Shown here one piece after another: positions 35,344-44,094 of a stretch of DNA of 64,000 bases (within the stretch, counting starts at the first letter, position 1; every line of letters begins with the position of its first letter). The stretch covers positions 1 through 64,000 of IMG/VR virus record IMGVR_UViG_3300032214_000986; one strand, written 5' to 3'. The position numbers and the translations under genes were made by a program. This stretch comes from a virus. A model generated the notes under the pieces. That model saw only the letters and a list, made by a program, of their open reading frames with translations. It made no database searches and was not told the origin of the DNA.

Positions 35344-36915
35344 TTATTTAATTTTTGTCATCAAATCTCTCATTCTCATGAATTGAGGATTTTCATACGT
35401 TTTACTTTCAATCAAATTAGCGGCAGAACCGTTAGCTGGTGTTCTGTTAACTTTTGTCTGTACAGACTCAGTAACCACCTCACTTGATTTACCATCTATT
35501 TCATTTTTGATTGATTTGTAAAGATTTTTAGATTCCTTGATAGATTCAACTCCGTCGAATCTTCTTAGTATATTTATCTTTTCTTGTTTTGTTGTTGAAT
35601 GTTCAGTGAATAATCTAGTAGCGTAAGCCAAATTTGAATTAAATACTGCAACTTCATTTAATTTAGTTCTAAAGAAATTTAAAGCTTTTTTGTATTCTTC
35701 ATTTTTCTCTTGTAATAAATTCAATTCGTTATTTACAGATTCTTTTCTTAATTGACTTGGTGCAGCAACTCTATCTCTTTCAGCTCTACGTTTGTACGTC
35801 ATAGTTCTTGACGCTTCAGTAGTTTCAGGTTCCATCATTCCTTCAGTAGTTTCAATATCAACCATATCAACATCTTCTTCCATGTCCCATCCTTCGAATG
35901 TTTCTTCCATTTCAGTTTCAGTTACTCCATGTTTAATTTTACCATAATTGAATTTAGGACCTTTACCTTTCTTTTCAGATTTTGTTCCGTCAGCCATATC
36001 TTCTTTAAACCCTTTGTTGTTTACAGTAGATTTAGCAAAACCGTTACCAACTTTACCCATTCCAATTCCAATTGCTTTAAATGCTTCTACGACTGATTCT
36101 AATTCTTGTTGGTCAATTTCATAAACTTGTTCAGTTTCTTCACCACCAAAATTATCAACTTCGATAGAGTCTAAATCAAAAAAGTCTGAATCTTCTTCCA
36201 ATTCATAATCTTTATAATGTCCGTCTACATCTCCAATTTTGTGACCGTCATGTCTTTTATAGTCATGCTCATCTCCACCCCATTCTTCGTTGTTTTCGTA
36301 ACCCTCTTCGATTTCTTCATCTACATTCATCTCCAATTCGTAAATAACACCTTCTTCTAAGTCTGCCATTGGTTCTTCCATGTTATCGTCAACGCCATTC
36401 ATTTGGATAAGATATTCTTCATCGTTTTCAGTATCAGATAAGTGGATATAATCATCCTCTTTTTTTACAATGATACCGTCTTCGTCACCCATAGCTTTGA
36501 AAACTTTCAAAATTTCTTCTGGGCTTGCGGATGTCATATCCAATGGAGGCATCTCCATTTCATTATCACCATCGAACTCAAAGTCATCCATTTCAACTTC
36601 GTTGTCATCAACGTCGTCAACAGATACTTCAGCCTCTGGCTCTTCTTCACCTTCAAAATCACCCATTTCATCTTCTACGCCAACTTCCTCAGGATTTTCA
36701 TCCTCAGGTGCGTCTTGTTCAAAAAGTGTTTTTTTAGATTGTTTCGAACCCACAATAGATTCTTTTATTAATTCACTGATTTCTTCCTTCATCGTCGAAG
36801 CAAGTATTCCTTTTGCATTTTCACTAATAGCGTTTTCAACGGCTTTAATTTGTAATAAAGCGTTTTCAACTATTGATCCTGTTTTTTCTATACTCATTTG
36901 TTTTGTAAAAAGCAA
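35344..36915 (-). CDS. prohead scaffold/core protein, gp22-like
   Basis: 523 residues. Very acidic middle (residues 65-300, long runs such as DEMGDFEGEEEPEAEVSVDD) with helical ends, SEYKKALNFFRTKLNEV-type coiled coil near the C-terminus, and KTYENPQFMRMRDLMTKIK at the end. It lies between the protease and capsid genes, the place of gp22 in T4. LIKES near residue 52 is a possible internal protease site. Start at 36915 or, as likely, at the ATG 21 bases downstream (MSIEKTGSIV). Identification rests on position, charge and helix content. Confidence 0.72.
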   Translation of the reverse strand: MLFTKQMSIEKTGSIVENALLQIKAVENAISENAKGILASTMKEEISELIKESIVGSKQSKKTLFEQDAPEDENPEEVGVEDEMGDFEGEEEPEAEVSVDDVDDNEVEMDDFEFDGDNEMEMPPLDMTSASPEEILKVFKAMGDEDGIIVKKEDDYIHLSDTENDEEYLIQMNGVDDNMEEPMADLEEGVIYELEMNVDEEIEEGYENNEEWGGDEHDYKRHDGHKIGDVDGHYKDYELEEDSDFFDLDSIEVDNFGGEETEQVYEIDQQELESVVEAFKAIGIGMGKVGNGFAKSTVNNKGFKEDMADGTKSEKKGKGPKFNYGKIKHGVTETEMEETFEGWDMEEDVDMVDIETTEGMMEPETTEASRTMTYKRRAERDRVAAPSQLRKESVNNELNLLQEKNEEYKKALNFFRTKLNEVAVFNSNLAYATRLFTEHSTTKQEKINILRRFDGVESIKESKNLYKSIKNEIDGKSSEVVTESVQTKVNRTPANGSAANLIESKTYENPQFMRMRDLMTKIK

Positions 36916-36937
36916 TGCGTTATGCGTTTATTTTACA

Positions 36938-36946
36938 GATAAATAT
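36938..36946 (-). promoter_or_regulatory. late-type TATTTAT motif (scaffold gene)
   Basis: ATATTTATC on the minus strand, 22 bases before the first possible ATG of the scaffold gene. Confidence 0.5.
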
Positions 36947-37002
36947 ATACGTTTTTAAAAAAAATCCTTTTTTGGGACAATTAACAGAAAAAAACTTGTA
37001 TA

Positions 37003-37035
37003 AATAAAAAAAGGGACACCTTTGGTATCCCTTTT
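37003..37035 (-). terminator. intrinsic terminator
   Basis: AAAAAGGGACACC and GGTATCCCTTTTT pair around a TTT loop; the minus strand ends in a T-rich run. It follows the stop of the gene at 37054. Confidence 0.8.
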
Positions 37036-37053
37036 TATTAGTATGTTATGTAA

Positions 37054-37263
37054 TTACTCAATAACCTCATCAATCTTACTTTCAACGATTGCAGTGATTC
37101 TCCAATCCATTGTGTAACTTTCATACACTTTAGTAACTTTAGCTTCGACATCGGTTGGTGAAAACCCTCTTACTAATTTTTCTTCTTTAATTTTTTTAAT
37201 TTTTCCTGTGTTCTCGTCAGCCATATCAGTAGTGATTTTAGCTATAAAATATTTTTCATCCAT
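37054..37263 (-). CDS. small DUF4494-like protein
   Basis: 69 residues. MDEKYFIAKITTDMADENTG, KIKKIKEEKLVRGFSPTDVEAKVTKV: strand-strand-'xPTDxEAKV' layout as in DUF4494 proteins of Bacteroidota and their phages, which have FTEAEARI at the same place. Function unknown. Placed between protease (12 bases away) and scaffold. Confidence 0.6.
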   Translation of the reverse strand: MDEKYFIAKITTDMADENTGKIKKIKEEKLVRGFSPTDVEAKVTKVYESYTMDWRITAIVESKIDEVIE

Positions 37264-37275
37264 AATTTAAAGTTT

Positions 37276-37983
37276 TTATTTTAAATAATCGGATAATCTT
37301 TTCATTAAGTCAACTGATTTTTCCAATCCACCACCATTAAAAGTGTTTGTGTCATGTTCTGCCAATTTTTCTTCGTACTTAGGTCTGTCCTCTTTATTTA
37401 AATAAAGATACGCACCAGGGGTGGATGGGGAAGAAACCAAATCAAAACAAATTAATTCAAAATCTTCTTGTACTTCATTTTGTTCTCCTCTTTTAACTAA
37501 GGAACCAACACCTCTAGATGATACACCCATAGTAACACCTTGTCTCATTAGATTAGCCGCAACATCACCTTTAGATGAAACCACACCTCTCTCATGGAAA
37601 CCTGGTGTAGTTAACAATTTAATCTTACCCATTAAAACGTTACCTTCCCACCATATATCAGTAATTAAATGTGAAACCCTATCTAAATCTATCAGAGATG
37701 ATTCAGGGTGATTTAATTCTGAAATAGCCATACCACGATTAATAACTTCTTTGTATTTGTCGGCTTCTCTTTTTAATATTTTTTCAGGATATACTCGTCC
37801 GTTTCTATTTGGTACCCCATATTTTTGTAAAGTAGCATAAAACACAAACGGTTTAGAGTGTTCTAATTGACCATATGATTCTTTTATCACGTCGGTGTTT
37901 CTCATATCGTTTGGGTTAATATACCCAGCATCCCATTCTACTAAAATGCCCTTACCACTATCACTTGGTCCTAATATTCTCAT
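37276..37983 (-). CDS. prohead protease, gp21-like
   Basis: 235 residues. Phage prohead serine protease of the T4 gp21 type: PNRNGRVYPEKIL (58-70), MAISELNHPES with catalytic H92, DRVSHLITDIWWEGN (101-115), GFHERGVVSSKGD and MGVSSRGVG with the likely nucleophile S155 or S156. It cuts scaffold, capsid and internal proteins after (I/L)-x-E during head maturation. Proteins in this window with such sites are listed in the findings. Confidence 0.92.
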   Translation of the reverse strand: MRILGPSDSGKGILVEWDAGYINPNDMRNTDVIKESYGQLEHSKPFVFYATLQKYGVPNRNGRVYPEKILKREADKYKEVINRGMAISELNHPESSLIDLDRVSHLITDIWWEGNVLMGKIKLLTTPGFHERGVVSSKGDVAANLMRQGVTMGVSSRGVGSLVKRGEQNEVQEDFELICFDLVSSPSTPGAYLYLNKEDRPKYEEKLAEHDTNTFNGGGLEKSVDLMKRLSDYLK

Positions 37984-37996
37984 AATTGTTTTTTAG

Positions 37997-38005
37997 AATA
38001 AATAT
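37997..38005 (-). promoter_or_regulatory. late-type TATTTAT motif (protease gene)
   Basis: ATATTTATT on the minus strand, 13 bases before the protease ATG; touches the stop codon of the preceding gene. Confidence 0.5.
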
Positions 38006-38454
38006 TAGCAACTTATCGTTTCTTTAACTTTTGTTTTACTTAGCGTGAAAAACTTAGAATTTTTTAAGTCGTCAAGATATATGGATTTTAAAATGTTTTT
38101 AATTTTTTCTCTTAAAATTAGTGATTTAAAATTGAGATTTTGATTATGAACAAATAAGGTTATTTCTAAATTCATAAAACTTTTTTTGTTCTTTTGAATC
38201 CCACTTGTTCGTAAATCTAAATCGACTATTTGTTTTTTCTCAAAAGAGGTATGGTCGGACACCTCTAAAAGAGTGTGTTGTATTTGTCTTTTTATATGTC
38301 CTGTAATTTTATTCCAATTATCAAAGTCATCTAAAGGTTCGACCCATGTTTGTAATACTATGTATATTGATTTTAAATTTTTAGAGTCGACTGTACCGTA
38401 GTGACATTTTGCATCATCAAAAATGTTTAATTTTGATGTTTTTCCTTTTTTCAT
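38005..38454 (-). CDS. hypothetical protein in head operon
   Basis: 149 residues, mixed alpha/beta with an N-terminal basic tail (MKKGKTSKLNIFDD) and strands IYIVLQTWVEPLD, FMNLEITLFVHNQ. Not recognised; it sits between portal-side and protease genes, near where T4 has gp67/gp68, but shows no similarity that I can see. Unlike most genes here it has an AAGGA sequence 8 bases before the ATG and a near-consensus TTGACA-N17-TATACT promoter, so it may be expressed early. Confidence 0.6.
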   Translation of the reverse strand: MKKGKTSKLNIFDDAKCHYGTVDSKNLKSIYIVLQTWVEPLDDFDNWNKITGHIKRQIQHTLLEVSDHTSFEKKQIVDLDLRTSGIQKNKKSFMNLEITLFVHNQNLNFKSLILREKIKNILKSIYLDDLKNSKFFTLSKTKVKETISC

Positions 38455-38487
38455 TTTTCATTCCTTAAAAGTTTATTCGTTTACCAA

Positions 38488-38516
38488 AGTATAGTTAAAA
38501 ATAAACTTGTTGTCAA
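38488..38516 (-). promoter_or_regulatory. sigma-70-like promoter, minus strand
   Basis: TTGACA (38516-38511), 17-base spacer, TATACT (38493-38488); the expected start lies about 27 bases before the ATG at 38454. The -10 continues as TATACTTTG, also compatible with a Bacteroidota element. Confidence 0.7.
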
Positions 38517-38540
38517 AATTTAAAAAATTCCTTATATTTA
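38509..38540 (+). promoter_or_regulatory. rpsU promoter, Bacteroidota-like
   Basis: GTTG, 20 bases, TATATTTA (38533-38540), close to TTTG-N19-TAnnTTTG; equally readable as TTGTCA-N17-TATATT. It shares its upstream region with the opposite promoter at 38488-38516. Confidence 0.55.
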
Positions 38541-38561
38541 TATGTAAAAAAAGAAAAAATT

Positions 38562-38750
38562 ATGATTATAGTCCCAGTTAAAAATCCAAGTTCGATTGAG
38601 CAAGCACTCAAACAATATAAATTTAAAATTTATAAAACAAAACAACTTGAGAAATTAAGGGACCGACAAGAATTTACAAAAAATTCAGTTAAAAAAAGGG
38701 AACAACATAAAAAGGCGGTTTACCTACAAAAAAAGAAATCAGAATTATAA
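38562..38750 (+). CDS. rpsU: ribosomal protein bS21
   Basis: 62 residues, normal bS21 length. MIIVPVKNPSSIEQALKQYK, then KTKQLEKLRDRQEFTK and KREQHKKAVYLQKKK follow the Bacteroidota bS21 pattern (I-I-P-V-K, A-L-K-x-Y-K, L-R-x-R-Q-x-F, K-R-x-Q-x-x-K-A-x-Y). bS21 binds the 30S platform next to the 3' end of 16S rRNA and affects initiation. A plus-strand gene isolated among minus-strand head genes, with its own promoter. The 21 bases before the ATG contain only A, T and one G, so no Shine-Dalgarno is present. Its stop overlaps the end of the convergent gene. Confidence 0.92.
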   Translation: MIIVPVKNPSSIEQALKQYKFKIYKTKQLEKLRDRQEFTKNSVKKREQHKKAVYLQKKKSEL

Positions 38751-39473
38751 TCCACCATTTAATTTTCTCAACTTATATAAGTTATAATGGTCAATTTTTG
38801 CATTATTAACTTTATTAATCGTATTTTCAATAGCCAAAGATAATTCTTTATCTGTAGATTCGTTAAGATTTGTTTTTAAGTTGTTTAAGATACTTTCCTT
38901 CAAAGACTCAATTTCAGTTTTAACATCTTCAATATTAATTGATAGTAATGACGTTAATTCTTTTCTGTCAGACTCATCTAAGGATTCGATATTTTTAGTT
39001 ATAGAATCATTAGCAGCTCGAACCACTGATGATAACGGTAAATTAAAATTAGCAACTTCTGTTTTAACTTCTTCACTGATTAAGGTATTTTTAATATTTT
39101 TTTTAGATTCTAATACAACTTCTAAATTTCTAATAGAACGATTATAAATAGTTGTATCAATATCAGAATAGTCGTTCTTATGTTCCATAACTACAGAATC
39201 AATCCAATTACTTACTCGACCTAAAGAGTTTTGATTACTCTCGATTAACACTTGGCTGTATTCTACAGATTCATTTAAATAGTCATCGGCGATTGATTTA
39301 TCTAAACCTTTTTTAGATGATAAATCATCGTATATATAATAAAGTTCCGCAACGTCCTTGTTTTCTAAAACCATAGATTTAAATTGTTTCATAAATGATT
39401 TAAATTCTGGTTTTCCATAAAGGTTTACCGTAGCATATTCTATTTTTGTTTTAATTGTACCAAAAGTATTCAT
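38745..39473 (-). CDS. hypothetical helical protein, possible prohead core
   Basis: 242 residues, almost entirely helical and acidic/polar (KPEFKSFMKQFKSMVLENKD, LTSLLSINIEDVKTEIESLK). No enzyme motif. Its place between portal and protease genes corresponds to T4 gp67/gp68, which are prohead core components, but no sequence similarity can be claimed. Confidence 0.6.
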   Translation of the reverse strand: MNTFGTIKTKIEYATVNLYGKPEFKSFMKQFKSMVLENKDVAELYYIYDDLSSKKGLDKSIADDYLNESVEYSQVLIESNQNSLGRVSNWIDSVVMEHKNDYSDIDTTIYNRSIRNLEVVLESKKNIKNTLISEEVKTEVANFNLPLSSVVRAANDSITKNIESLDESDRKELTSLLSINIEDVKTEIESLKESILNNLKTNLNESTDKELSLAIENTINKVNNAKIDHYNLYKLRKLNGGL

Positions 39474-39485
39474 AGTGTTTTATAT

Positions 39486-39494
39486 TATAAATAT
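39486..39494 (-). promoter_or_regulatory. late-type TATTTAT motif
   Basis: ATATTTATA on the minus strand, 12 bases before the ATG at 39473; its upstream end touches the portal stop codon. Confidence 0.45.
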
Positions 39495-41326
39495 TACTTA
39501 TCTAATAAAGATTTCAACTTATCGTCTATTTCAACCAAAGAGTTACTACCTTTAGAAAAATCTAACGTATCAGAAGAGTTAAACAACCTATCCTCAACTA
39601 AAAGGTCTAATCCTTTAATATTAAAGTTTTCAGGTGTTACTCCACCCCCTTCAGGTGCCGGTGGTGGTGTTTCCGCCCCTCCACCCATTGGTGCTTCTCC
39701 ACCTGGTGGTGGACCCATTGACTCTCCACCCATCGGTGCTTCACCACCTGCATCTCCACCTTCAGCTGCCGGTTCGCCTTCTTTTTTACCGTACAACAGG
39801 TCAATATTATCAAATAAACCTGTTTTAGTAATAACTTCAGCAGTTTTAGCTAATTCGGCAGAAACGGCTCTTTCTACTCTTTGTTGTTGAATGTCTAATC
39901 TAATCTCTTCATCAGAAAACCCTAATATGTGTTTCTTAGCCCAAGAAGCGGATACAGGTGCAACACTATTAGCTATCTCAGCAACAGCATCTTTATAAAG
40001 TAAAATCTTTTCTTTCCAAAGTTCAATAGAAAGTAATTCTGATTGTTTGGAAGGATTGTGTAAACCTAATGTAAAGTTTGTTAATTCGTCTTCAAAACCT
40101 AAAAGGAATAAATGAACGATTGCTATTTTATTAAGTTCCGCAATCATAGATTTTTGAATTCTATTGATTGTTCGAGCAAAACGAATATCTAATAAAGACA
40201 AATTTTTACCATCACCCACAGCCTCTTCAAATCCCAAATATGCTTTAGGTATTCTTAATGCCGTTACCAATTTCTTTTGGATATATTCAATATCGGCAAT
40301 TTCGGCCAAGTTTGTCCCACCCGGTAATGTTTCTATTGGGTTTGTTGCTGCCGCGTCTCTAACAGGGATAAAGTAATCTTGGTCTACCGCCATTTGATTA
40401 TATCTCATATCAACATTACCTGTTGATGGATCGGCAATTTGGTCTCTTTTAAATTTATTAGCAACTCTTTGTACGTATGGGTCAACATCCTTGTCATCCA
40501 TGTTACCAACAAATACTTTAAATACTCTTCTTTCAGGTGCTCTTGATACTCGATATATTAACATCGCATCTTCAGATAGTAAAAGTTGTTTCCATATACG
40601 ACGTGCTTTCTCTAACATGGATGTACCGTAAGGTAGTTTTCTATCGTCCCCTAATATTCTAAAGTGAGCAATCTCCCATGTGTTAAATTCCATGTTTTTT
40701 TCTTTCCATGTGAACTTCAACGCATCGTTTTCCATTTCTTGTGAATACTTGTCAGGTTGGAATCTCATTCCTTTTTCTAAACGTTCTATTTGAATGTTAG
40801 GTAACTGTTGACAACCTACGATACCTTTTTCAGGGTCTAACTTTAAGTAAACAAAATTATCACCAAATTTACATGTGTTTCTTGTCCACATAGGTAAATT
40901 AGTATTGATGTCTAACTTATTAACAAATAAATCAATTAAAACAGATTTTATCCTTTTTGATTCAGAATAAACTTTTAATATTAAACCGTCTTGGTCAGGT
41001 GTCGTGGATTCTTCAGAATAAATGTCTAATGCTGCCGATATTTCAGGAGTGTACTCCATAGATTCATAATCATAATATGAAGCCATTCTCGTTGGTTCAT
41101 AATAAACCGCCTGTTGGTATAGGTTACTCTCAACCTTTTGCCATTGTTTACCAATGTACATTGTTTGTTGAGCTTGTAATTTTTCTTTTTCAAATTCAGA
41201 CTTATCTGTTGTTTTTAGAAGTTCTTTCTTATCAAATTTGAAAACCGGCGATTGTTGGTCTAATGTGGCATTTGGCCCAAAAGTCCTACTCAATCTTTGC
41301 CATACGGTTAGTTTTTGTTCTGACAT
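39494..41326 (-). CDS. portal vertex protein, gp20-like
   Basis: 610 residues. Blocks shared with T4 gp20: YTPEISAALDIYSEESTTPD, MWTRNTCKFGDNFVYLKLD, WEIAHFRILGDDRKLPYGTS, LLSEDAMLIYRVSRAPERRV, FIPVRDAAATNPIETLPGG, then LVTALRIPKAYLGFE. T4 gp20 has 524 residues; here an extra C-terminal Gly/Pro/Ala-rich section of about 90 residues (GGDAGGEAPMGGESMGPPPG) precedes a short terminal helix. Forms the dodecameric channel at the packaging vertex. Confidence 0.94.
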   Translation of the reverse strand: MSEQKLTVWQRLSRTFGPNATLDQQSPVFKFDKKELLKTTDKSEFEKEKLQAQQTMYIGKQWQKVESNLYQQAVYYEPTRMASYYDYESMEYTPEISAALDIYSEESTTPDQDGLILKVYSESKRIKSVLIDLFVNKLDINTNLPMWTRNTCKFGDNFVYLKLDPEKGIVGCQQLPNIQIERLEKGMRFQPDKYSQEMENDALKFTWKEKNMEFNTWEIAHFRILGDDRKLPYGTSMLEKARRIWKQLLLSEDAMLIYRVSRAPERRVFKVFVGNMDDKDVDPYVQRVANKFKRDQIADPSTGNVDMRYNQMAVDQDYFIPVRDAAATNPIETLPGGTNLAEIADIEYIQKKLVTALRIPKAYLGFEEAVGDGKNLSLLDIRFARTINRIQKSMIAELNKIAIVHLFLLGFEDELTNFTLGLHNPSKQSELLSIELWKEKILLYKDAVAEIANSVAPVSASWAKKHILGFSDEEIRLDIQQQRVERAVSAELAKTAEVITKTGLFDNIDLLYGKKEGEPAAEGGDAGGEAPMGGESMGPPPGGEAPMGGGAETPPPAPEGGGVTPENFNIKGLDLLVEDRLFNSSDTLDFSKGSNSLVEIDDKLKSLLDK

Positions 41327-41363
41327 GTGTTTTTATTTTAAAAATAATATGGTAAGCATTAAA

Positions 41364-43142
41364 TTAAACCCTTTTACCACTGAATAACCATAAATACTTT
41401 TGATAATCGCTTTTGGATACTGTATTTGGTTGATTACCATAACCATAATTTGGAGTAACAGGTAAACTTGGGTTAAAATTAGAATATGAATTTTGGTTTT
41501 CGTTTGATTGTACTGACCATGATTCTAACATGGCTTTTGTTTGTTCTGTTGCTTTTTCTAATTGTGCAAATGACGTTTCACCAACAAATATAGCCATAGC
41601 AAATGCCATTATTAAGTCATCGTGTTGACCTTTTTGGTGGTCAGGTCTACCATTGACATAAACAAAAGTGTTTAGTTCGTTAAATAACCTTTGGGACCTT
41701 AATGCAAAATCAAATCTTAATGCTTCCTCAAAGGCTTGAATAATTAAAACTCGTTTAGAATTGAAATTAATTCCCGGTATTTTATCTTGGGATTTTGGAT
41801 CCCATTTCCATTTATCCGCAGGATTAACCCCATCTATGTATAAATTTTTATATCCTAATTCTTGTAATTTTCTAGATGTTGACACACCCATACCCCCGGT
41901 AATATCGGTAACTATAAATGCATTATACATCGTGGCCCACTTATATGCGATTTCAGCCAAAACGTCAGGAGGGACTTTTCCGATATACTCTAAAACTTGT
42001 TCTCTACCATCAAAATCAATAATTGACATTGTACTGAAATCCTCACTATCTCCTCTTGAAACGTCAACACCCATAATATAACGGTGACCCTGCACAGGTT
42101 CTTTCCATTGCCAAACGGCGCCACCCATAAATTTATTCTCAGGTTCCCTTATGTGATTCTCTTTAATTTTTTTCATAGTTTCAGCGGGAATAACACTATC
42201 CCCCGAACCTAAAAAGTTACATTCAAGCTCTTGTGATATTTTTCTTTTATCAAACTTTAACTTTTTGGCCATTGCCTCAAACCAAGTACTATAAGGTTTA
42301 TATCCCTCATGTTCTACTTTCTTTTTAATGTCCTCAAAGTCCCTATCACTTACTTTGATATCTGAATAATCTATTGTAATTTCATCATCTTTATAATCCC
42401 CTCGATTTAACATGTAGTGAACGATATCGTTACATTTAATAAGTTTTAAATCTTTAGAGTAACGAGGGTCACGGAACCAATACATTTCAGTAATTTTAAA
42501 GTCATTCATTCCTTTAACCGCCTGACTATATATTGAATAGTAAATTGGGTCAAATCCATTTGGTGTTGAGATAACAATTACTTTACCTCCTGTAGATAGG
42601 GAGGCCATACATGCAGACCAAAAGTCCTCGTCGGCATTGATGTAAGCCGCCTCATCGAATATTAATATTGTTGGGGTATACCCACGTAAAGCATCTTTTG
42701 ATGTTGCTACTGCTTTAACTTCACACCCATTAGTTAACTTAAAGTGTCTTTGTGAGTTTTTTTCATTCGAGAAGGTAACCCCTAACCAAGAAGGCCATTG
42801 GTCAACAAAGGCACGGACCTTATTCCCCATTTCCATGGCGGTGTCCATTTTGTTAGCAATAATTAGGATTTTTTCTGGCTTTGATTTTTTGGCGAATACC
42901 AATCTTTTTGATGCCCAAGCGGATGTTACGGTAGATACACCAGCTTGTCTATACTTTAATGCGATATTTTCCTCACAAGTATCGTAATCCTTAACCAATG
43001 TAACTTGGTCATTAAATAACTCTAACGGTACGTATTGTGATTGTGTATTATCGTAAGTTTGTAAATATGTTTTTAACGCATACGGTGTGTCGTTTACGCA
43101 CTTAGCATATTCTAATAATATTTGTTCTTTTGATAGTGACAT
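41364..43142 (-). CDS. terminase large subunit, gp17-like
   Basis: 592 residues (T4 gp17: 610). ATPase: RQAGVST Walker A-like (65-71), LIFDEAAY Walker B (160-167) and VISTPNG coupling motif. Nuclease domain: GVDVSRGDSEDF (about 352), IVTDITGGMGVSTSR, HDDLIMAFAMA (about 540) providing RNase H-fold acidic residues. Cuts and pumps DNA into the prohead through the portal. Directly precedes the portal gene; no recognisable sheath and tube genes lie between, unlike T4. Confidence 0.95.
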   Translation of the reverse strand: MSLSKEQILLEYAKCVNDTPYALKTYLQTYDNTQSQYVPLELFNDQVTLVKDYDTCEENIALKYRQAGVSTVTSAWASKRLVFAKKSKPEKILIIANKMDTAMEMGNKVRAFVDQWPSWLGVTFSNEKNSQRHFKLTNGCEVKAVATSKDALRGYTPTILIFDEAAYINADEDFWSACMASLSTGGKVIVISTPNGFDPIYYSIYSQAVKGMNDFKITEMYWFRDPRYSKDLKLIKCNDIVHYMLNRGDYKDDEITIDYSDIKVSDRDFEDIKKKVEHEGYKPYSTWFEAMAKKLKFDKRKISQELECNFLGSGDSVIPAETMKKIKENHIREPENKFMGGAVWQWKEPVQGHRYIMGVDVSRGDSEDFSTMSIIDFDGREQVLEYIGKVPPDVLAEIAYKWATMYNAFIVTDITGGMGVSTSRKLQELGYKNLYIDGVNPADKWKWDPKSQDKIPGINFNSKRVLIIQAFEEALRFDFALRSQRLFNELNTFVYVNGRPDHQKGQHDDLIMAFAMAIFVGETSFAQLEKATEQTKAMLESWSVQSNENQNSYSNFNPSLPVTPNYGYGNQPNTVSKSDYQKYLWLFSGKRV

Positions 43143-43148
43143 TCATTA

Positions 43149-43697
43149 TTATTTTCTTCTTATTGTTTTAAGAAGTTCACCTTTAGTGGTATGAGGGGGT
43201 AAATGTTTTTCAATAATATTCAAAATACTTTCCTCAATATTTTTTACATCAACTTCATGTTCCTCATCCGTTTTTTCCTGTTCCATAGCATAAATCGGTA
43301 ACCCTTTGTGTTTTGTAGATGCAAAATCCTCGAGGTCTTTTTTTGACATATCTTTAGCCATGTCTTTAACTTTTTTAGATACTTTAGATTTTGGAGTATC
43401 ACCTTTTTTAACTGACAGAGCTAACCCCATTATTTTTTGTTGTTGTTTTGAGACGGATTTTTCATTAACATCTTCCTCTCCAAGTTCTTCCTCATATGTG
43501 ACAAAAGGTTTTTTTTCTGATTTAGCCTTCTCAATTGATGCCGTATCTGCTTTTGGTATGTTTAATGTACCTGTAGATTGCTCAGAAATTCTATTATAAA
43601 GTGCACTTAATTGTACATCATTTAATTTCTCAATAGTATTAATTGAAAATCCTTCATGAAGAAGTTTCGCTATTTTAGGATTCATGTGTTTCATCAA
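43149..43697 (-). CDS. DUF3008-like protein next to terminase
   Basis: 182 residues. The middle contains SKQQQKIMGLALSVKKG, KKVKDMAKDMSKKDLEDFAS and TKHKGLP, the QQxxxG...FASTKHKGLP arrangement of DUF3008-type proteins. The end is helical (ESILNIIEKHLPPHTTKGEL). Its position upstream of the terminase large subunit makes a small-terminase or packaging-factor role worth testing, but no HTH is clear. Start could also be Met5 (MNPKIAKLL) since the first residues overlap the previous gene. Confidence 0.65.
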   Translation of the reverse strand: MMKHMNPKIAKLLHEGFSINTIEKLNDVQLSALYNRISEQSTGTLNIPKADTASIEKAKSEKKPFVTYEEELGEEDVNEKSVSKQQQKIMGLALSVKKGDTPKSKVSKKVKDMAKDMSKKDLEDFASTKHKGLPIYAMEQEKTDEEHEVDVKNIEESILNIIEKHLPPHTTKGELLKTIRRK

Positions 43698-44094
43698 TTA
43701 CTAAATTTTTTTCCCATTTTAATACGATATCTCTCTCGTATAATTTATTTTCAATGTCCTCAACAGTTTCACCATATTGGAAGACAAGTCTTTTATGTTT
43801 TGATATAACTAAGTCATCGCTATCTGATTTTTCCCAAGCCAAACTTATTACACCATCAATAGCATCTACGACTCCGAAATAGTCAGATTCTTGTATTAAT
43901 TCTAATGATATATTAGAATTTTTTAAAACCCCTACTTTTTTTATGTAATGAATGTCAGGAGGTAATGGTTTACCAGATGCAGGTTCCGAACCCCAGTCCT
44001 CACCCCATACATCGTCCAAGTCAGAAAAGATGAATTCATAAATGTTATCACCTTTAAAGTTTGGTCCAAGTTCATTTACATAAACTAAAATCAT
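43675..44094 (-). CDS. hypothetical protein
   Basis: 139 residues, acidic. MILVYVNELGPNFKGDNIYE and DLDDVWGEDWGSEPASGKPL at the N-terminus recur in T4-like phages next to terminase genes as far as I recall, but no function is known. Overlaps the genes on both sides (4 bases upstream, about 23 downstream). Confidence 0.6.
   Translation of the reverse strand: MILVYVNELGPNFKGDNIYEFIFSDLDDVWGEDWGSEPASGKPLPPDIHYIKKVGVLKNSNISLELIQESDYFGVVDAIDGVISLAWEKSDSDDLVISKHKRLVFQYGETVEDIENKLYERDIVLKWEKNLVIDETHES

Noticed and set aside
36470-36958. Plus-strand open frame opposite the acidic scaffold gene
   Set aside because: Ser/Thr-rich translation mirrors the acidic codons of the real gene; no start signals.
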